In this document: positions 1 through 7,827 of the stretch, in pieces | How the letters are laid out: every line of letters begins with the position of its first letter | How positions within the stretch are numbered: the stretch's first letter is position 1 | From: Acidobacteria bacterium SCN 69-37 | Lineage (GTDB): Bacteria; Acidobacteriota; Vicinamibacteria; Vicinamibacterales; SCN-69-37 | NCBI GenBank assembly: GCA_001724025.1 | Contig: MEDJ01000013.1 | Location: 1-64,000, forward strand | Length of the DNA stretch: 64,000 bases | Direction: 5' to 3' | The notes under the pieces: generated by a model | Seen by the model: the letters and a program-made list of their open reading frames with translations, nothing else | What the model was told of the DNA's origin: nothing | The model's database searches: none | Translations under genes and position numbers: made by a program

Positions 1-343
1 CGTCGAGGCCCGCCGCGGCCAGGCCGCGGCGGGCCTCGCGCTTGCCGCCCAGTTCGATGGCCTGCGATACCACGGCGAACGTGTCGGGCTCGAGTCCGCG
101 GGCGCGCGCGCCGGCGGCCCAGTTCTCGGACCGCAGTTCGATGGACGGATTCGGCAGGGCGCCGGCGTGAGTCAGGCCGAGGCCCGCGGCCTCGACGCGG
201 GCCTCGGCGGCCGCCAGTTCCGGCGCCACGTCACGGGCGCGCGCCAGCGCGTCTGCCAGCGTCAGCGGCGCCTGCGCCGACACCGACGTCGCGGCCACCA
301 CCAGTAACGCGCCTGATACACACCACCCTCGTGCCCACGGCAT
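1..343 (-). CDS. TolC-family outer membrane efflux protein (5' part only)
   Basis: Only the first ~114 residues lie in the window; the rest runs off the left edge. The protein begins with a signal peptide (hydrophobic GALLVVAATSVSAQA), followed by TLADALARARDVAPEL and ALPNPSIELRSENW, then SQAIELGGKREARRGLA. That order is typical of the first helical repeat of outer-membrane factors of the CzcC/TolC kind, which form the outer-membrane channel of RND or ABC efflux pumps. The ATG at 343-341 is chosen because the signal peptide follows at once. The start lies in the loop of a long perfect hairpin (312-362). No partner pump gene is visible. Family assignment is good; substrate unknown. Confidence 0.7.
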   Translation of the reverse strand, partial: MPWARGWCVSGALLVVAATSVSAQAPLTLADALARARDVAPELAAAEARVEAAGLGLTHAGALPNPSIELRSENWAAGARARGLEPDTFAVVSQAIELGGKREARRGLAAAGLD

Positions 344-362
344 GAGGGTGGTGTGTATCAGG
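312..362. repeat. 19-bp perfect inverted repeat over the start of the TolC-family gene
   Basis: Arms 312-330 and 344-362 are exact reverse complements (19 bp). Inside the 13-nt loop, 332-335 pair with 339-342, leaving a 3-nt tip. In the minus-strand mRNA the start codon sits in the loop and the ribosome-binding region in the upstream arm, so the hairpin could occlude initiation. It could also be a dispersed palindromic element. Confidence 0.8.
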
Positions 363-452
363 GGTGGATGAGAAGGATGTGAGAGAGCGTGATCTCAGGT
401 ACGACGGGGACGACAGGCGACCGGTGTACGACCGGCGATCGGTGTGCTGGGC

Positions 453-500
453 GACGGCCTCCCGGCCTCCTTCCCGCCTGCCGCCTCCCGCCTTCCGTCA
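453..500. repeat. Polypyrimidine/polypurine intergenic repeat tract
   Basis: Irregular CCTCC, CCTTCC and GCCTCCCGCC units abutting the stop codon of the DUF1080 gene. The same tract type recurs at about 2253, 2773, 52729, 54290 and 56398, always between genes. The purine strand is GGG-rich and could form a G-quadruplex or triplex. Confidence 0.6.
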
Positions 501-1151
501 GTTCAGCTGCCGGATCCGGATGTTCCGATAGTGCACCGTGCTGCCCGGGTCGTGCGCCTGGAGCGCAATGGTGCCCGTGCGGATCCGGCGATCGGGATTG
601 TTGGGGCCGCCGCCATCCCAGTTGGCCGGCTGCATCCAGTGCACCAGGTGCTTGTCGTTCACCTGTATCATCACCATGTCTCCCTGGACCGTGATCGTCT
701 CGGTGAACCACTCGTGATCCTTCGCCGGTGCCTCCGTGATATTGACGATCTGGTACAGGCTGCCCGTCCGGATCGGATCGCGATCGAAGGAGTTGTTCAC
801 CTGCACCTCGAATCCCTTCGCCGGCCAGCCGGAGTCCTGGTATTCCGTCATGATGAAAATGCCGCCGTTCGAATTGGGCATGGTCATCACGTCGACCTTC
901 AATTCGAAGTTGCGGAAGGCGTGGTTGCCGACGGGGCCATCGTAGTAGGCGTGCCCCGGCGTGCCGTTGGCGACAATCGCACCGTCCTTGATGGAAAACG
1001 CCCCGGGGTTGGCCAGGCGCCAGCCCGTGAAGTCCTGGCCGTTGAACAGTGATGTGAAGCCCGGCTCGACGGTCGACGACGCCTGGGGCGCGCGCGCCGC
1101 CGGCGCGATCGACAGGGCCAGGACGACGAGCAGGGACGCGAGAATCCGCAT
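498..1151 (-). CDS. DUF1080 (3-keto-disaccharide hydrolase-like) secreted protein
   Basis: 217 residues with an N-terminal signal peptide (MRILASLLVVLALSIAPAARA) and then one DUF1080 domain: GFTSLFNGQDFTGWRLAN, the FELKVDVMT strand, NGGIFIMTEYQDSGWPAKGFEVQVNN, and a C-terminal STVHYRNIRIRQL. The family has a concanavalin-like fold. Some members hydrolyse 3-keto-glycosides, and many are found with Gfo/Idh oxidoreductases and sugar isomerases, both abundant elsewhere in this window. The ATG at 1151 has a good ribosome-binding site (GAGGAGATCGTC). It is monocistronic here. The exact substrate is not inferable. Confidence 0.85.
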   Translation of the reverse strand: MRILASLLVVLALSIAPAARAPQASSTVEPGFTSLFNGQDFTGWRLANPGAFSIKDGAIVANGTPGHAYYDGPVGNHAFRNFELKVDVMTMPNSNGGIFIMTEYQDSGWPAKGFEVQVNNSFDRDPIRTGSLYQIVNITEAPAKDHEWFTETITVQGDMVMIQVNDKHLVHWMQPANWDGGGPNNPDRRIRTGTIALQAHDPGSTVHYRNIRIRQLN

Positions 1152-1239
1152 GACGATCTCCTCTGGGGCAGATGAACGGCTGTCCGGAAGGCGCCATCGT
1201 ACCGGGCGGATCGGCCACGGTCAATCATCGTCGCTTTGG

Positions 1240-1251
1240 TATGCTCCTGCA
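1240..1251 (+). promoter_or_regulatory. -10-like box directly before a GTG start
   Basis: TATGCT (1240-1245) ends 6 nt before the GTG at 1252, with no room for a ribosome-binding site. This suggests a leaderless transcript. The same spacing recurs at several other genes here. No good -35 is visible. Confidence 0.4.
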
Positions 1252-2244
1252 GTGCGCGTGCCCGGGCTGATCGTGCTGCTCGTCGCCACCCTCGCGGGCT
1301 GCAGCGGAGGTGGCGGCGTGGCGCCGAGCGCCGTGGTGCCAGGTGCACCACCAACGACAGGCGAATCGGTCACCGTGCAGGGCCACGTCGTCGCTACCGT
1401 GACCGGCGAATCGTTGCCGCACGTGGCGATCGAACTGGGCGGCAGCCAGGTCAGTGCCGATGCCGCCGGGGCGTTCGCCTTCACCTGGTCGGGCACGCAC
1501 CCGCGCAGCAGCCGGCTCGCGATCAGCGGCCCGACGATCCTCTCGCGCACCAGCACGATCCAGACGTCCACCTCGCGCGAGATCACGATCGACGCCATTG
1601 CGCTCGACAGCGGATTCGACCTCGAGTACTACAGGAAGATCGTGCGCAACGCGACCGACGCGCCCGGGACACTGCGATCCCTCCAGCGCTGGACGCAGGC
1701 CCCACGCGTCTACCTGCGGACCGTCGATCAGGCCGGCGAGCCGATCGACGCGGCCACGCTGCAGTCCACGGAAGCCGCCCTGACCGACGATGCCGCGGCC
1801 TGGACGGGCGGACGTTTCGGCGTGATGGAGGTGGTACGCGGCACGGAGACGCGCGAGGGACAGAGCGGCTGGATCACCGTCAAGTGGCCGAACCCGGCCA
1901 ACCCGGGGAACAACTGCGGCCGCGCACAGGTCGGTGTCGATGGCGGCTGGATCGAGTTGAACTACCGCAACCAGGCGTGTGCGTGCGGGGGCTCACGCGT
2001 GGGGTCCGGCATCGTGCGGCACGAACTGGGACATGCGCTCGGGCTCTTCCACACGAACGAGCCCGGCGATCTCATGCAGTCGACGCTGGATCGCGCGATG
2101 GCATGCGACGGCCATGCCACCGCACGCGAACGCTTTCACGCCGCCATCGCCTACAGCCGGCCCGTCGGCAACACCGATCCGGACAACGACCCGACAGCCA
2201 CGGTCCAGCGACACGCCGGCGGGACGATTGTGATAGAGGATTGA
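1252..2244 (+). CDS. Metzincin-type zinc metalloprotease lipoprotein
   Basis: 330 residues from the GTG at 1252. The N-terminus is a lipoprotein signal (VRVPGLIVLLVATLAGC), with lipidation expected on Cys16. A carboxypeptidase-regulatory/CNA-B-like beta segment follows (SVTVQGHVVATVTGESLPH). The C-terminal half carries HELGHALGLFH, an exact HExxHxxGxxH zinc site, followed by NEPGDLMQS where the metzincin Met-turn is expected. Four closely spaced Cys (NNCGRAQ, QACACGG) suggest disulfides. It is probably an outer-membrane or periplasmic peptidase. An upstream ATG would extend the frame, but only the GTG yields the lipobox. No neighbour explains its substrate. Confidence 0.75.
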   Translation: MRVPGLIVLLVATLAGCSGGGGVAPSAVVPGAPPTTGESVTVQGHVVATVTGESLPHVAIELGGSQVSADAAGAFAFTWSGTHPRSSRLAISGPTILSRTSTIQTSTSREITIDAIALDSGFDLEYYRKIVRNATDAPGTLRSLQRWTQAPRVYLRTVDQAGEPIDAATLQSTEAALTDDAAAWTGGRFGVMEVVRGTETREGQSGWITVKWPNPANPGNNCGRAQVGVDGGWIELNYRNQACACGGSRVGSGIVRHELGHALGLFHTNEPGDLMQSTLDRAMACDGHATARERFHAAIAYSRPVGNTDPDNDPTATVQRHAGGTIVIED

Positions 2245-2252
2245 GGGACGGC

Positions 2253-2325
2253 TGGGAGGCGGCGGGCTGGAAGGAGGCTGGAAGCCTTCCGGCCTCCTCC
2301 CAGCCCGTCGCCTTCCCGCCTGTCC
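2253..2325. repeat. Polypurine then polypyrimidine intergenic tract
   Basis: GGCTGGGAGGCGG/GGAAGGAGG units switch to CCGGCCTCCTCCC/GCCTTCCCGCC units, making a long imperfect hairpin between two convergent genes. It belongs to the same family as the tract at 453-500 and may act as a bidirectional terminator. Confidence 0.55.
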
Positions 2326-2727
2326 TCAGGCCGGCGGAATCTGCAGGACCTGTCCGACCTTGATCTTGTCCGGATCGCTCAACTGATCGCGATTGGCCTC
2401 GAAGATCTTCGGGTACTTCGTCGCGTCGCCGTAGAACTCCTTCGCAATCTTCGAAAGCGTATCGCCGCTCTTCACCGTGTAGGCCTGCGCCCTGGGTGGC
2501 GTCGGCAGCGACGAATCGATCGTGAGATCGGCGTGCAGGTCCGCATATGTCGGATCGATCTGCTTGATGGCCGTCCAGACCTCGTTCTTCGCCTGCTCGG
2601 ATGGCGCGCGCCCCTTGATGAAGAGCTTGTCGTCCTGCACGTGCAGGTTCGACAGGCTGACGCCGGTTGCCGTGATGGTGCTGAGCGCCGCCGCGTATTT
2701 CTGTTTGAGCTGTTCGAAACGATCCAT
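2326..2727 (-). CDS. BON-LysM domain protein (YgaU/Kbp-like)
   Basis: 133 residues with no signal peptide. Residues ~1-70 form a BON-like domain (LSNLHVQDDKLFIKGRAPSEQAKNEVW). Residues ~80-131 are a canonical LysM (AYTVKSGDTLSKIAKEFYGD, then IFEANRDQLSDPDKIKVGQVLQIP). Length and domain order match E. coli Kbp/YgaU, a small cytoplasmic potassium-binding protein. Start ATG 2727 has RBS GAGAGGTGG. TATAGT lies about 40 nt upstream as a possible -10. Function by family resemblance only. Confidence 0.85.
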   Translation of the reverse strand: MDRFEQLKQKYAAALSTITATGVSLSNLHVQDDKLFIKGRAPSEQAKNEVWTAIKQIDPTYADLHADLTIDSSLPTPPRAQAYTVKSGDTLSKIAKEFYGDATKYPKIFEANRDQLSDPDKIKVGQVLQIPPA

Positions 2728-2772
2728 GAAGCCACCTCTCTGTGGAACTCGTGGGAAGGCTTCTACTATAAG

Positions 2773-2812
2773 GCGGGGAGGCGACAGGCGGGAAGGAGGC
2801 GGGAAGCGCGTC
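2773..2812. repeat. Polypurine intergenic tract (GGCGGGGAGGCGACAGGCGG type)
   Basis: GGG-rich repeat between the LysM gene and the blaI promoter. It has four or more closely spaced G-runs on the plus strand, so G-quadruplex formation is possible. Confidence 0.5.
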
Positions 2813-2838
2813 GGCCGCCCACCCTACGAAGATCGTCG

Positions 2839-2868
2839 TTGACTTACGATATTCTTCGTATGTAGACT
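2839..2868 (+). promoter_or_regulatory. blaI promoter with overlapping BlaI-type operator
   Basis: -35 TTGACT (2839-2844), 18-bp spacer, -10 TAGACT (2863-2868); the ATG of blaI follows 6 nt later, so the mRNA is probably leaderless. The spacer holds a dyad, TACGA (2845-2849) and TCGTA (2856-2860). A further copy TACGAAGA (2825-2832 region) mirrors TCTTCGTA. A repressor bound between -35 and -10 fits BlaI autoregulation. Inference from sequence only. Confidence 0.65.
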
Positions 2869-2874
2869 GCCGCC

Positions 2875-3264
2875 ATGCCCCCGATTCCCCGCCCGACCGA
2901 CGCCGAACTCGCCATCCTCCGGGTGCTCTGGGCCCGCGGCCCCTCCACCGTGCGGGAAGTCCACACGGACATGGCCGACACGCGCACCGTGGCCTACACC
3001 ACCACGCTGAAGCTGCTGCAGGTGATGACCGCCAAGGGGCTGGTCACGCGCGAGGCGCGCGGCCCGCAGCACATCTACCGCGCGCGGCACAGCGAGCAGC
3101 TGATGCAGCGGCGGCTCGTGCGGGATCTCGTCGATCGCGCGTTCGGCGGCTCGACATCGCAGTTCGTCCTGCAGGCGCTGGCCAGTCGCAGGACCTCACC
3201 CGGGGAGCTCGACGAGATCCGTCGGCTGCTCGACACGTACGGCAAGGACACCGAAGAGGAGTAG
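2875..3264 (+). CDS. blaI: BlaI/MecI/CopY-family transcriptional repressor
   Basis: 129 residues. Residues ~8-75 form the winged helix (PTDAELAILRVLWARGPSTV, then TTLKLLQVMTAKGLVTR), and the C-terminal part is the dimerisation region where BlaI proteins are normally cleaved. BlaI represses its own operon until a membrane M56 sensor-protease inactivates it. The next gene starts 4 nt downstream and encodes exactly such a sensor, so the pair is a signalling unit. In Acidobacteria these pairs are often not linked to beta-lactamase, and none is present here. The ATG lies 6 nt after a -10 box. Confidence 0.9.
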   Translation: MPPIPRPTDAELAILRVLWARGPSTVREVHTDMADTRTVAYTTTLKLLQVMTAKGLVTREARGPQHIYRARHSEQLMQRRLVRDLVDRAFGGSTSQFVLQALASRRTSPGELDEIRRLLDTYGKDTEEE

Positions 3265-3268
3265 GACC

Positions 3269-5131
3269 ATGGATCTCGTCACGACGCACGTCGTTTCGGC
3301 CGTCGGCATCACCCTCGTCCATTCGCTCTGGCAGGGCGCCATCGTCGGCCTCGTCACGGCCGCGGTGCTCGCCACCTGCCCGCGTGCGATGGCCCGCACG
3401 CGCCATGGCATCGCCGGTGCCGGTCTGGCCGCGATGACGATCGCGCCGCTGGTGACACTCGGGCTCGTCTGGCAGACCGCACCGGCGATGACCGCGGGAC
3501 TGCCCACCTTCGCAACCGCCGCCACCGCAGACGTCGGCGGCACCCCGGCCACGCTCAGCGCAGCCCTCCGCGCGTGGCTGCCGATGGTCGTGATCCTCTG
3601 GGCGCTCGGCGTCCTGGCGCTCACGACGCGCCTCGTGGTGGCCTGGCTGCGCACCGAGCGGATCCGGCGACGGGACGTATACCCTGTCGGTGACGGGCTG
3701 ACGCGAGCCCTGCACCGGCTCGCCCGCGACCTTGGCGTCCGGCGTGCCGTCTCGCTCGTCGAGTCCCCGTGGATCGACGTCCCGACGGTCATCGGCTGGA
3801 TCCGGCCGACGATCCTCCTGCCGATCGGCGCGCTCACCGGCCTGTCCGTGCAGCACATCGAGGCGGTGCTCTCGCACGAACTCGCCCACATCAGGCGGCA
3901 CGACTACCTGATCAACATGCTCCAGAGCTTCGCCGAGACGCTCTTCTTCTATCACCCCGCAGTGTGGTGGCTGTCGAAGCAGATCCGCATCGAGCGCGAG
4001 CACTGCTGCGACGACGTGGCGGTGGAGGTGTGCGGGAGTCCGCTGCTGTATGCCCGGGCGCTGGCGGCGCTCGAGGAATCACGCCAGCACGACGCAGCAT
4101 TCGCGCTCGCCGCCACGGATGGATCACTCGTTCAACGCGTGCGTCGCCTGATGGGTCCCGTGCACGACGACAGGCGCACGCCCTCGCTGCCGATTGCGGC
4201 GTGCACGGCGGTGATTCTCGCGACGCTCACGCTCGGCGTCGCGGGCGCCCAGCCGCGTGTCTCGGCCGCCGCCCCGCAACCGCAGGGACCAGCCCCGACG
4301 CCGGTCACCGAGGACCGGACTGCCCCGCGCGCGCTGCGCATTGGCGGCGACATCAAGGCCCCGGAAAAAATTCACCACGTCAATCCGATCTATCCGGAAG
4401 CCGCCCGCGCGGCAGGCATCAGCGGCGTCGTCATTCTCGAGGCCACCATCGACACGGACGGATCGGTGTCGTTCATGCGGGTGCTGCGCTCGATTCCGGA
4501 TCTGGACCAGGCGGCCATCAATGCCGTCCGTCAGTGGCGCTACGTCCCGACGCTGCTGAACGGTGAGCCCTGGCCGGTCATCATGACCATCGCGGTCAAC
4601 TTCACGTCGCAACTATCCGCGGACGAGCTTGCCGCGCTCGAACGCCGCTATGCCGAGCTGCAGCGGGAACTCCTGAACAGCCCGTCGGACGAACTTCGAG
4701 AACGGTACCGCGAGATGCAGATCGCGCAACGGCGCCTCGAAGCGCAAATGGCAGCGGCGCGGGCCGCAAGCGGCCCATCGGCCACAGCCGCGCGCGCCTC
4801 ATCAGCGGGCGTAGCCGCGGCGTCTGGCTCGTACACGCCCGGCGTGCCGCTGCGCATCGGTGGCAACATCAAGGAACCGGCCAAGATCCGCCACGTCAAC
4901 CCGGCCTATCCGAAACTCGCCTACGCGTCGAAGGTCTCGGGCGTCGTCATCATCGAAGCGACGGTCGACGAGTCCGGTCACGTTGCGGACACGAAGATCC
5001 TGCGCTCGATCCCCATGCTCGACCAGGCCGCGCTCGAGGCCGTGCGCCAGTGGGAGTACGTACCGACGCTGATGAACGGCGTGCCCGTGCCCGTCATCAT
5101 GACCGTGACCGTGAACTTCACGCTGCACTGA
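3269..5131 (+). CDS. BlaR1-like M56 membrane peptidase with two TonB C-terminal domains
   Basis: 620 residues. Four hydrophobic segments lie in the first ~330 residues. The M56 zinc site HELAH is at ~203-207, followed by EREHCCDDVAV, the usual third-ligand region. The sensor module differs from BlaR1: in place of a penicillin-binding domain there are two homologous TonB-C-type domains (~350-450 and ~530-620), each with LRIGG(D/N)IK, HVNP(I/A)YP, SGVV(I)xEATxD and a VRQWxYVPTLxNG ending. They are joined by an alanine-rich helical linker. The expected role is to sense an envelope signal and cleave BlaI intracellularly. Ligand unknown. Confidence 0.85.
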   Translation: MDLVTTHVVSAVGITLVHSLWQGAIVGLVTAAVLATCPRAMARTRHGIAGAGLAAMTIAPLVTLGLVWQTAPAMTAGLPTFATAATADVGGTPATLSAALRAWLPMVVILWALGVLALTTRLVVAWLRTERIRRRDVYPVGDGLTRALHRLARDLGVRRAVSLVESPWIDVPTVIGWIRPTILLPIGALTGLSVQHIEAVLSHELAHIRRHDYLINMLQSFAETLFFYHPAVWWLSKQIRIEREHCCDDVAVEVCGSPLLYARALAALEESRQHDAAFALAATDGSLVQRVRRLMGPVHDDRRTPSLPIAACTAVILATLTLGVAGAQPRVSAAAPQPQGPAPTPVTEDRTAPRALRIGGDIKAPEKIHHVNPIYPEAARAAGISGVVILEATIDTDGSVSFMRVLRSIPDLDQAAINAVRQWRYVPTLLNGEPWPVIMTIAVNFTSQLSADELAALERRYAELQRELLNSPSDELRERYREMQIAQRRLEAQMAAARAASGPSATAARASSAGVAAASGSYTPGVPLRIGGNIKEPAKIRHVNPAYPKLAYASKVSGVVIIEATVDESGHVADTKILRSIPMLDQAALEAVRQWEYVPTLMNGVPVPVIMTVTVNFTLH

Positions 5132-5219
5132 CGCGCACCGGACCTGTCCGCTTTACACACCGCAGTGACGATTGTTTGTCGCGCGTCGACCGCGAACAGC
5201 CGGATTGTTCCGAACGGAG

Positions 5220-5260
5220 CGCACGGACTTCAGCCCGTGCGGATGCGCCAGGGGCTGAAG
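5220..5260. repeat. Hairpin of the CTTCAGCCC intergenic family (variant)
   Basis: CGCACGG (5220-5226) pairs with CCGTGCG (5235-5241) around a loop containing ACTTCAGC. An inverted fragment GGGGCTGAAG follows at 5251-5260. Related elements occur at about 10471, 21716, 52779, 54187 and 54264. It lies between blaR1 and the bPH2 gene pair. Confidence 0.5.
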
Positions 5261-5316
5261 TATGACATCGAGAATGGCCGACAGGGGTCGATCAGGACGG
5301 CACACCACCGGGCTGC

Positions 5317-5328
5317 TACGATGGCGCC
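5317..5328 (+). promoter_or_regulatory. -10-like box before a GTG start
   Basis: TACGAT (5317-5322) ends 6 nt before GTG 5329, with no ribosome-binding site between them. This matches the leaderless pattern seen at 1252, 2875, 28729 and 54416. Confidence 0.35.
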
Positions 5329-5874
5329 GTGGATCTCTCCCCTGTCCCACGACTCGCCGACGCCGGCGCCGTGGCGGATCCAGCCGGCCCCTGGCGTCCG
5401 CTGGCGCCCGCTGCGGCCACCGTGCGCGCCATCGCGGGCGCGATCGGCGGCGCCGTGCTGTCGATGCCGGTTGCCGCGGCCCTGGCCGGGCTGCTCGTCG
5501 GCCGCCTCGGCGTGCCCGCACTGATCGGCGGGCCTGCGGTCGTCGTGACGTGCCCGATCGTGGGAGCGGCATGCGGAGCCTGGCTCGGCTATCTCCGCTG
5601 GCGCCGCACGCGCTGGCAGCTCGATGCCGTCGGGTTGCACGTGCGGCGCGGCCTGCTGTGGCACGTCGAGGTGCTGGTGCCGCGCTCGCGTGTGCAGCAC
5701 CTGGACGTGGAGCGCGGGCCGCTCGAGCGCCAGTTCGCGCTGGCCACGCTCGTGGTCCACACCGCCGGCACGCAGACAGCGGCTCTCCGCCTGTCCGGAC
5801 TCGACGACCATGATGCCGTCGCGCTGCGCGACGCGCTGATCCCCGACGCCACGCAGCATGTCGACGCCCTCTGA
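5329..5874 (+). CDS. bPH2 (DUF304) membrane protein, YdbS-like
   Basis: 181 residues. Two transmembrane segments (~35-60 and ~65-90) precede one bacterial PH-like domain (RWQLDAVGLHVRRGLLWHVEVLVPRSRVQHLDVERGP in pieces). The VPRSRVQHLDVERGPLER signature is typical of YdbS. The gene overlaps the next, which encodes a larger bPH2 protein, by 17 bp; ydbS-ydbT pairs in Firmicutes have the same arrangement. The pair is poorly characterised, with roles suggested in envelope stress or antimicrobial resistance. GTG start chosen for the upstream -10 spacing. Confidence 0.8.
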   Translation: MDLSPVPRLADAGAVADPAGPWRPLAPAAATVRAIAGAIGGAVLSMPVAAALAGLLVGRLGVPALIGGPAVVVTCPIVGAACGAWLGYLRWRRTRWQLDAVGLHVRRGLLWHVEVLVPRSRVQHLDVERGPLERQFALATLVVHTAGTQTAALRLSGLDDHDAVALRDALIPDATQHVDAL

Positions 5875-7393
5875 TCCGATCGTCCCCGGCGCCGACGCCG
5901 CGGGCGACGATCGCCGCCTGCACCCGCTCTCGTGGCTGTTCGTGCTGCTCCAGCAGCTGCGGTCGTTTGCGGTACCACTCGTCGTGCTGGTCGCCACCGG
6001 TCGCGGCGGCCCGGCACTCGGGCTGCCACTCGTGGGCGTTGCCGGTCTCGTCGTGGTCTCCCTGATCCAGTACGTCAGCTACCGCTACCGCGCCGGTGTC
6101 GACGGCTTCGTCATCACGAGCGGCGTGCTCCAGCGCACGCGCCGCGACATTCCGTACGAGCGCATCCACACGGTGAACCTGCACCAATCGCTGCTGCACC
6201 GGATCTTCGACGTGACCGAGGTGCGGCTCGAGTCGGCCGGGGGCAAGGAAGCCGAAGCGGTGATGCGCGTGCTCTCGATGGCCGACGCTCGCGCGCTCGA
6301 GCAGCTCGTGCGCGAACGAGGCGCCGCGTGTCGAGACGAGGTCACGGAGACCGCGGCCGCGACACTCGATCCGGCCGACACACGGCTGCTCGCCCTCGGC
6401 ACGATGGACGTCGTCCGCCTGGGCCTGATCTCGAATCGCGGCATGGTGGTCGTCGCCGCCGTGGCCGGGGCGTCGTGGCAGTTCGCCGACGACGTCGGCG
6501 TCGCGCGCGACGACGTGCCGGGGCTGGCGCGCGACTGGTTCCGCCTGGTGCGCGACGTCGCGTCGACCTACACGCACGACGCGATGACGATGGCCATCGT
6601 GGCGATCCTGATCCTGGTGCCCGCGCTGATCCTCGTACGCGCGCTGTCGGTCCTGCTCGCGCTGCTCCAGTATCACGGGTTCACGCTGAGCGAGACCGGC
6701 AGGCAGCTGCGCGTCGAACGCGGCCTGCTCAGCCGGGTGCGCAACCAGGTGCCGAAACGCCGGATTCAGGTCTGGCGGATCGACGAGACTCTGCTCCATC
6801 GCTGGTTCGGCCGCCAGGCGCTTCGCGTCGACAGCGCCGCCGGGAGCGGCGACGACGAACACGCGGTGCGATATCTCGCGCCGGTGGCCACGCCCGTCAC
6901 GGTGAACGGCATCGTCGGGCACCTGCGAACGGACGACGTCTGGCCGCCGGCCGCATGGCAGTCGATCCACCCGCGCGCGTGGCGCCGGTACTTCATCGCA
7001 CCGGCCGTGATGACCATTATCGCTACGGCCATCCTGACCTGGGTGGAAGGCCCCGTGGGGCTGTTGACGATCGTAGTAGTCCCGCTGCTTTGGATGCGCG
7101 CGAGGGCCCTGGCGCGTTTCGCAGGGTACGCCGTGACGGATCGGACGATCGCTGTGCGCGGCGGATGGTGGCATCGCTCGTGGGGCCTGGCGGAGATCCG
7201 CAAGCTGCAGACGTTGCGCGTCACCGCCTCGCCCTTCGATCGCCGGCTCGGCATGGCCACGCTCTGGCTCGACACGGCTGGCGCGTCAGCTGGTGACGGC
7301 GTGCTGCGGATCCCCTACATGCCGACCGCCGAGGCGAAGCGGTTGTACGCGGAATTGACGCAGCGCATGACGGCTGCGACAACCACGTCGTAG
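5858..7393 (+). CDS. bPH2 (DUF304) membrane protein, YdbT-like
   Basis: 511 residues with three bPH2 modules interleaved with transmembrane pairs. The modules are recognisable at ~80-150 (ITSGVLQRTRRDIPYERIHTVNL), ~275-345 (RVERGLLSRVRNQVPKRRIQVWRIDE) and ~430-500 (AVRGGWWHRSWGLAEIRKLQTLRV). This matches the YdbT architecture. It is translationally coupled to the preceding YdbS-like gene, and the two probably form one membrane complex. The stop codon runs into a GC palindrome that may terminate the operon. Confidence 0.8.
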   Translation: MSTPSDPIVPGADAAGDDRRLHPLSWLFVLLQQLRSFAVPLVVLVATGRGGPALGLPLVGVAGLVVVSLIQYVSYRYRAGVDGFVITSGVLQRTRRDIPYERIHTVNLHQSLLHRIFDVTEVRLESAGGKEAEAVMRVLSMADARALEQLVRERGAACRDEVTETAAATLDPADTRLLALGTMDVVRLGLISNRGMVVVAAVAGASWQFADDVGVARDDVPGLARDWFRLVRDVASTYTHDAMTMAIVAILILVPALILVRALSVLLALLQYHGFTLSETGRQLRVERGLLSRVRNQVPKRRIQVWRIDETLLHRWFGRQALRVDSAAGSGDDEHAVRYLAPVATPVTVNGIVGHLRTDDVWPPAAWQSIHPRAWRRYFIAPAVMTIIATAILTWVEGPVGLLTIVVVPLLWMRARALARFAGYAVTDRTIAVRGGWWHRSWGLAEIRKLQTLRVTASPFDRRLGMATLWLDTAGASAGDGVLRIPYMPTAEAKRLYAELTQRMTAATTTS

Positions 7394-7446
7394 GGGCGAC
7401 GCATGCGTCGCCCATGCACCTTCACCCAGACATGCGTCGCCCCTGC
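7391..7446. repeat. Palindromic repeat GGGCGACGCATGCGTCGCCC plus half copy
   Basis: A perfect 20-bp palindrome at 7394-7413 starts inside the stop codon of the YdbT-like gene. A half element (ATGCGTCGCCCCTGCG) follows at 7431-7446. The same palindrome, extended to 28 bp, lies just after the next gene (7841-7868), so the yciH-like gene is bracketed. It could serve as a terminator hairpin. Confidence 0.8.
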
Positions 7447-7467
7447 GCCTCAACCCAAATCAGTCCC

Positions 7468-7827
7468 ATGGCCGATCACCCGTTCCACAATCCATTCGCG
7501 GCACTGAAACCGCTGCGCGACACGATGCCGGAACCACAGGCACCCGCCGAACCGCCACCTGCCCCGCCGGATCCTCCCGCGTCCACGCCACGCGTGGCCC
7601 GCGCCGTCGTCCGTCTGGAGCGCAGCGGACGCAGCGGCAAGGAGGTGACCGTGATCGATCATCTCAATCTGGAGGCGCAGGACCTCGAGCGCTGGTTGAA
7701 AGCGCTGAAGGCGTCACTGGGTTGTGGCGGAGCGATCGAGGGGGCCTCGATCGTGCTGCAGGGCGATCACCGCAAGCGGCTGCCCGGGCTGCTGACAGCG
7801 CGGGGAGTGAAGAAGATCAGCTCGTAG
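7468..7827 (+). CDS. yciH: SUI1/eIF1-family translation factor (YciH-like)
   Basis: 119 residues. The first ~45 are a proline-rich, probably disordered tail. Residues ~48-119 form the SUI1 fold: VVRLERSGRSGKEVTVIDHL, then LERWLKALKASLGCGGAIEG and VLQGDHRKRLPGLLTARGVK. The (C)GxGG(A/T) and QGDHR motifs are diagnostic. Bacterial YciH homologues bind the 30S subunit and affect start-site fidelity under stress; that role is assumed here. An upstream in-frame ATG (7414) lies inside the palindromic repeat, so ATG 7468 is preferred. Confidence 0.85.
   Translation: MADHPFHNPFAALKPLRDTMPEPQAPAEPPPAPPDPPASTPRVARAVVRLERSGRSGKEVTVIDHLNLEAQDLERWLKALKASLGCGGAIEGASIVLQGDHRKRLPGLLTARGVKKISS

Noticed and set aside
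961-1251. N-terminal extension of the metalloprotease from an upstream ATG
   Set aside because: It overlaps the DUF1080 gene on the other strand and would bury the lipobox that follows GTG 1252.
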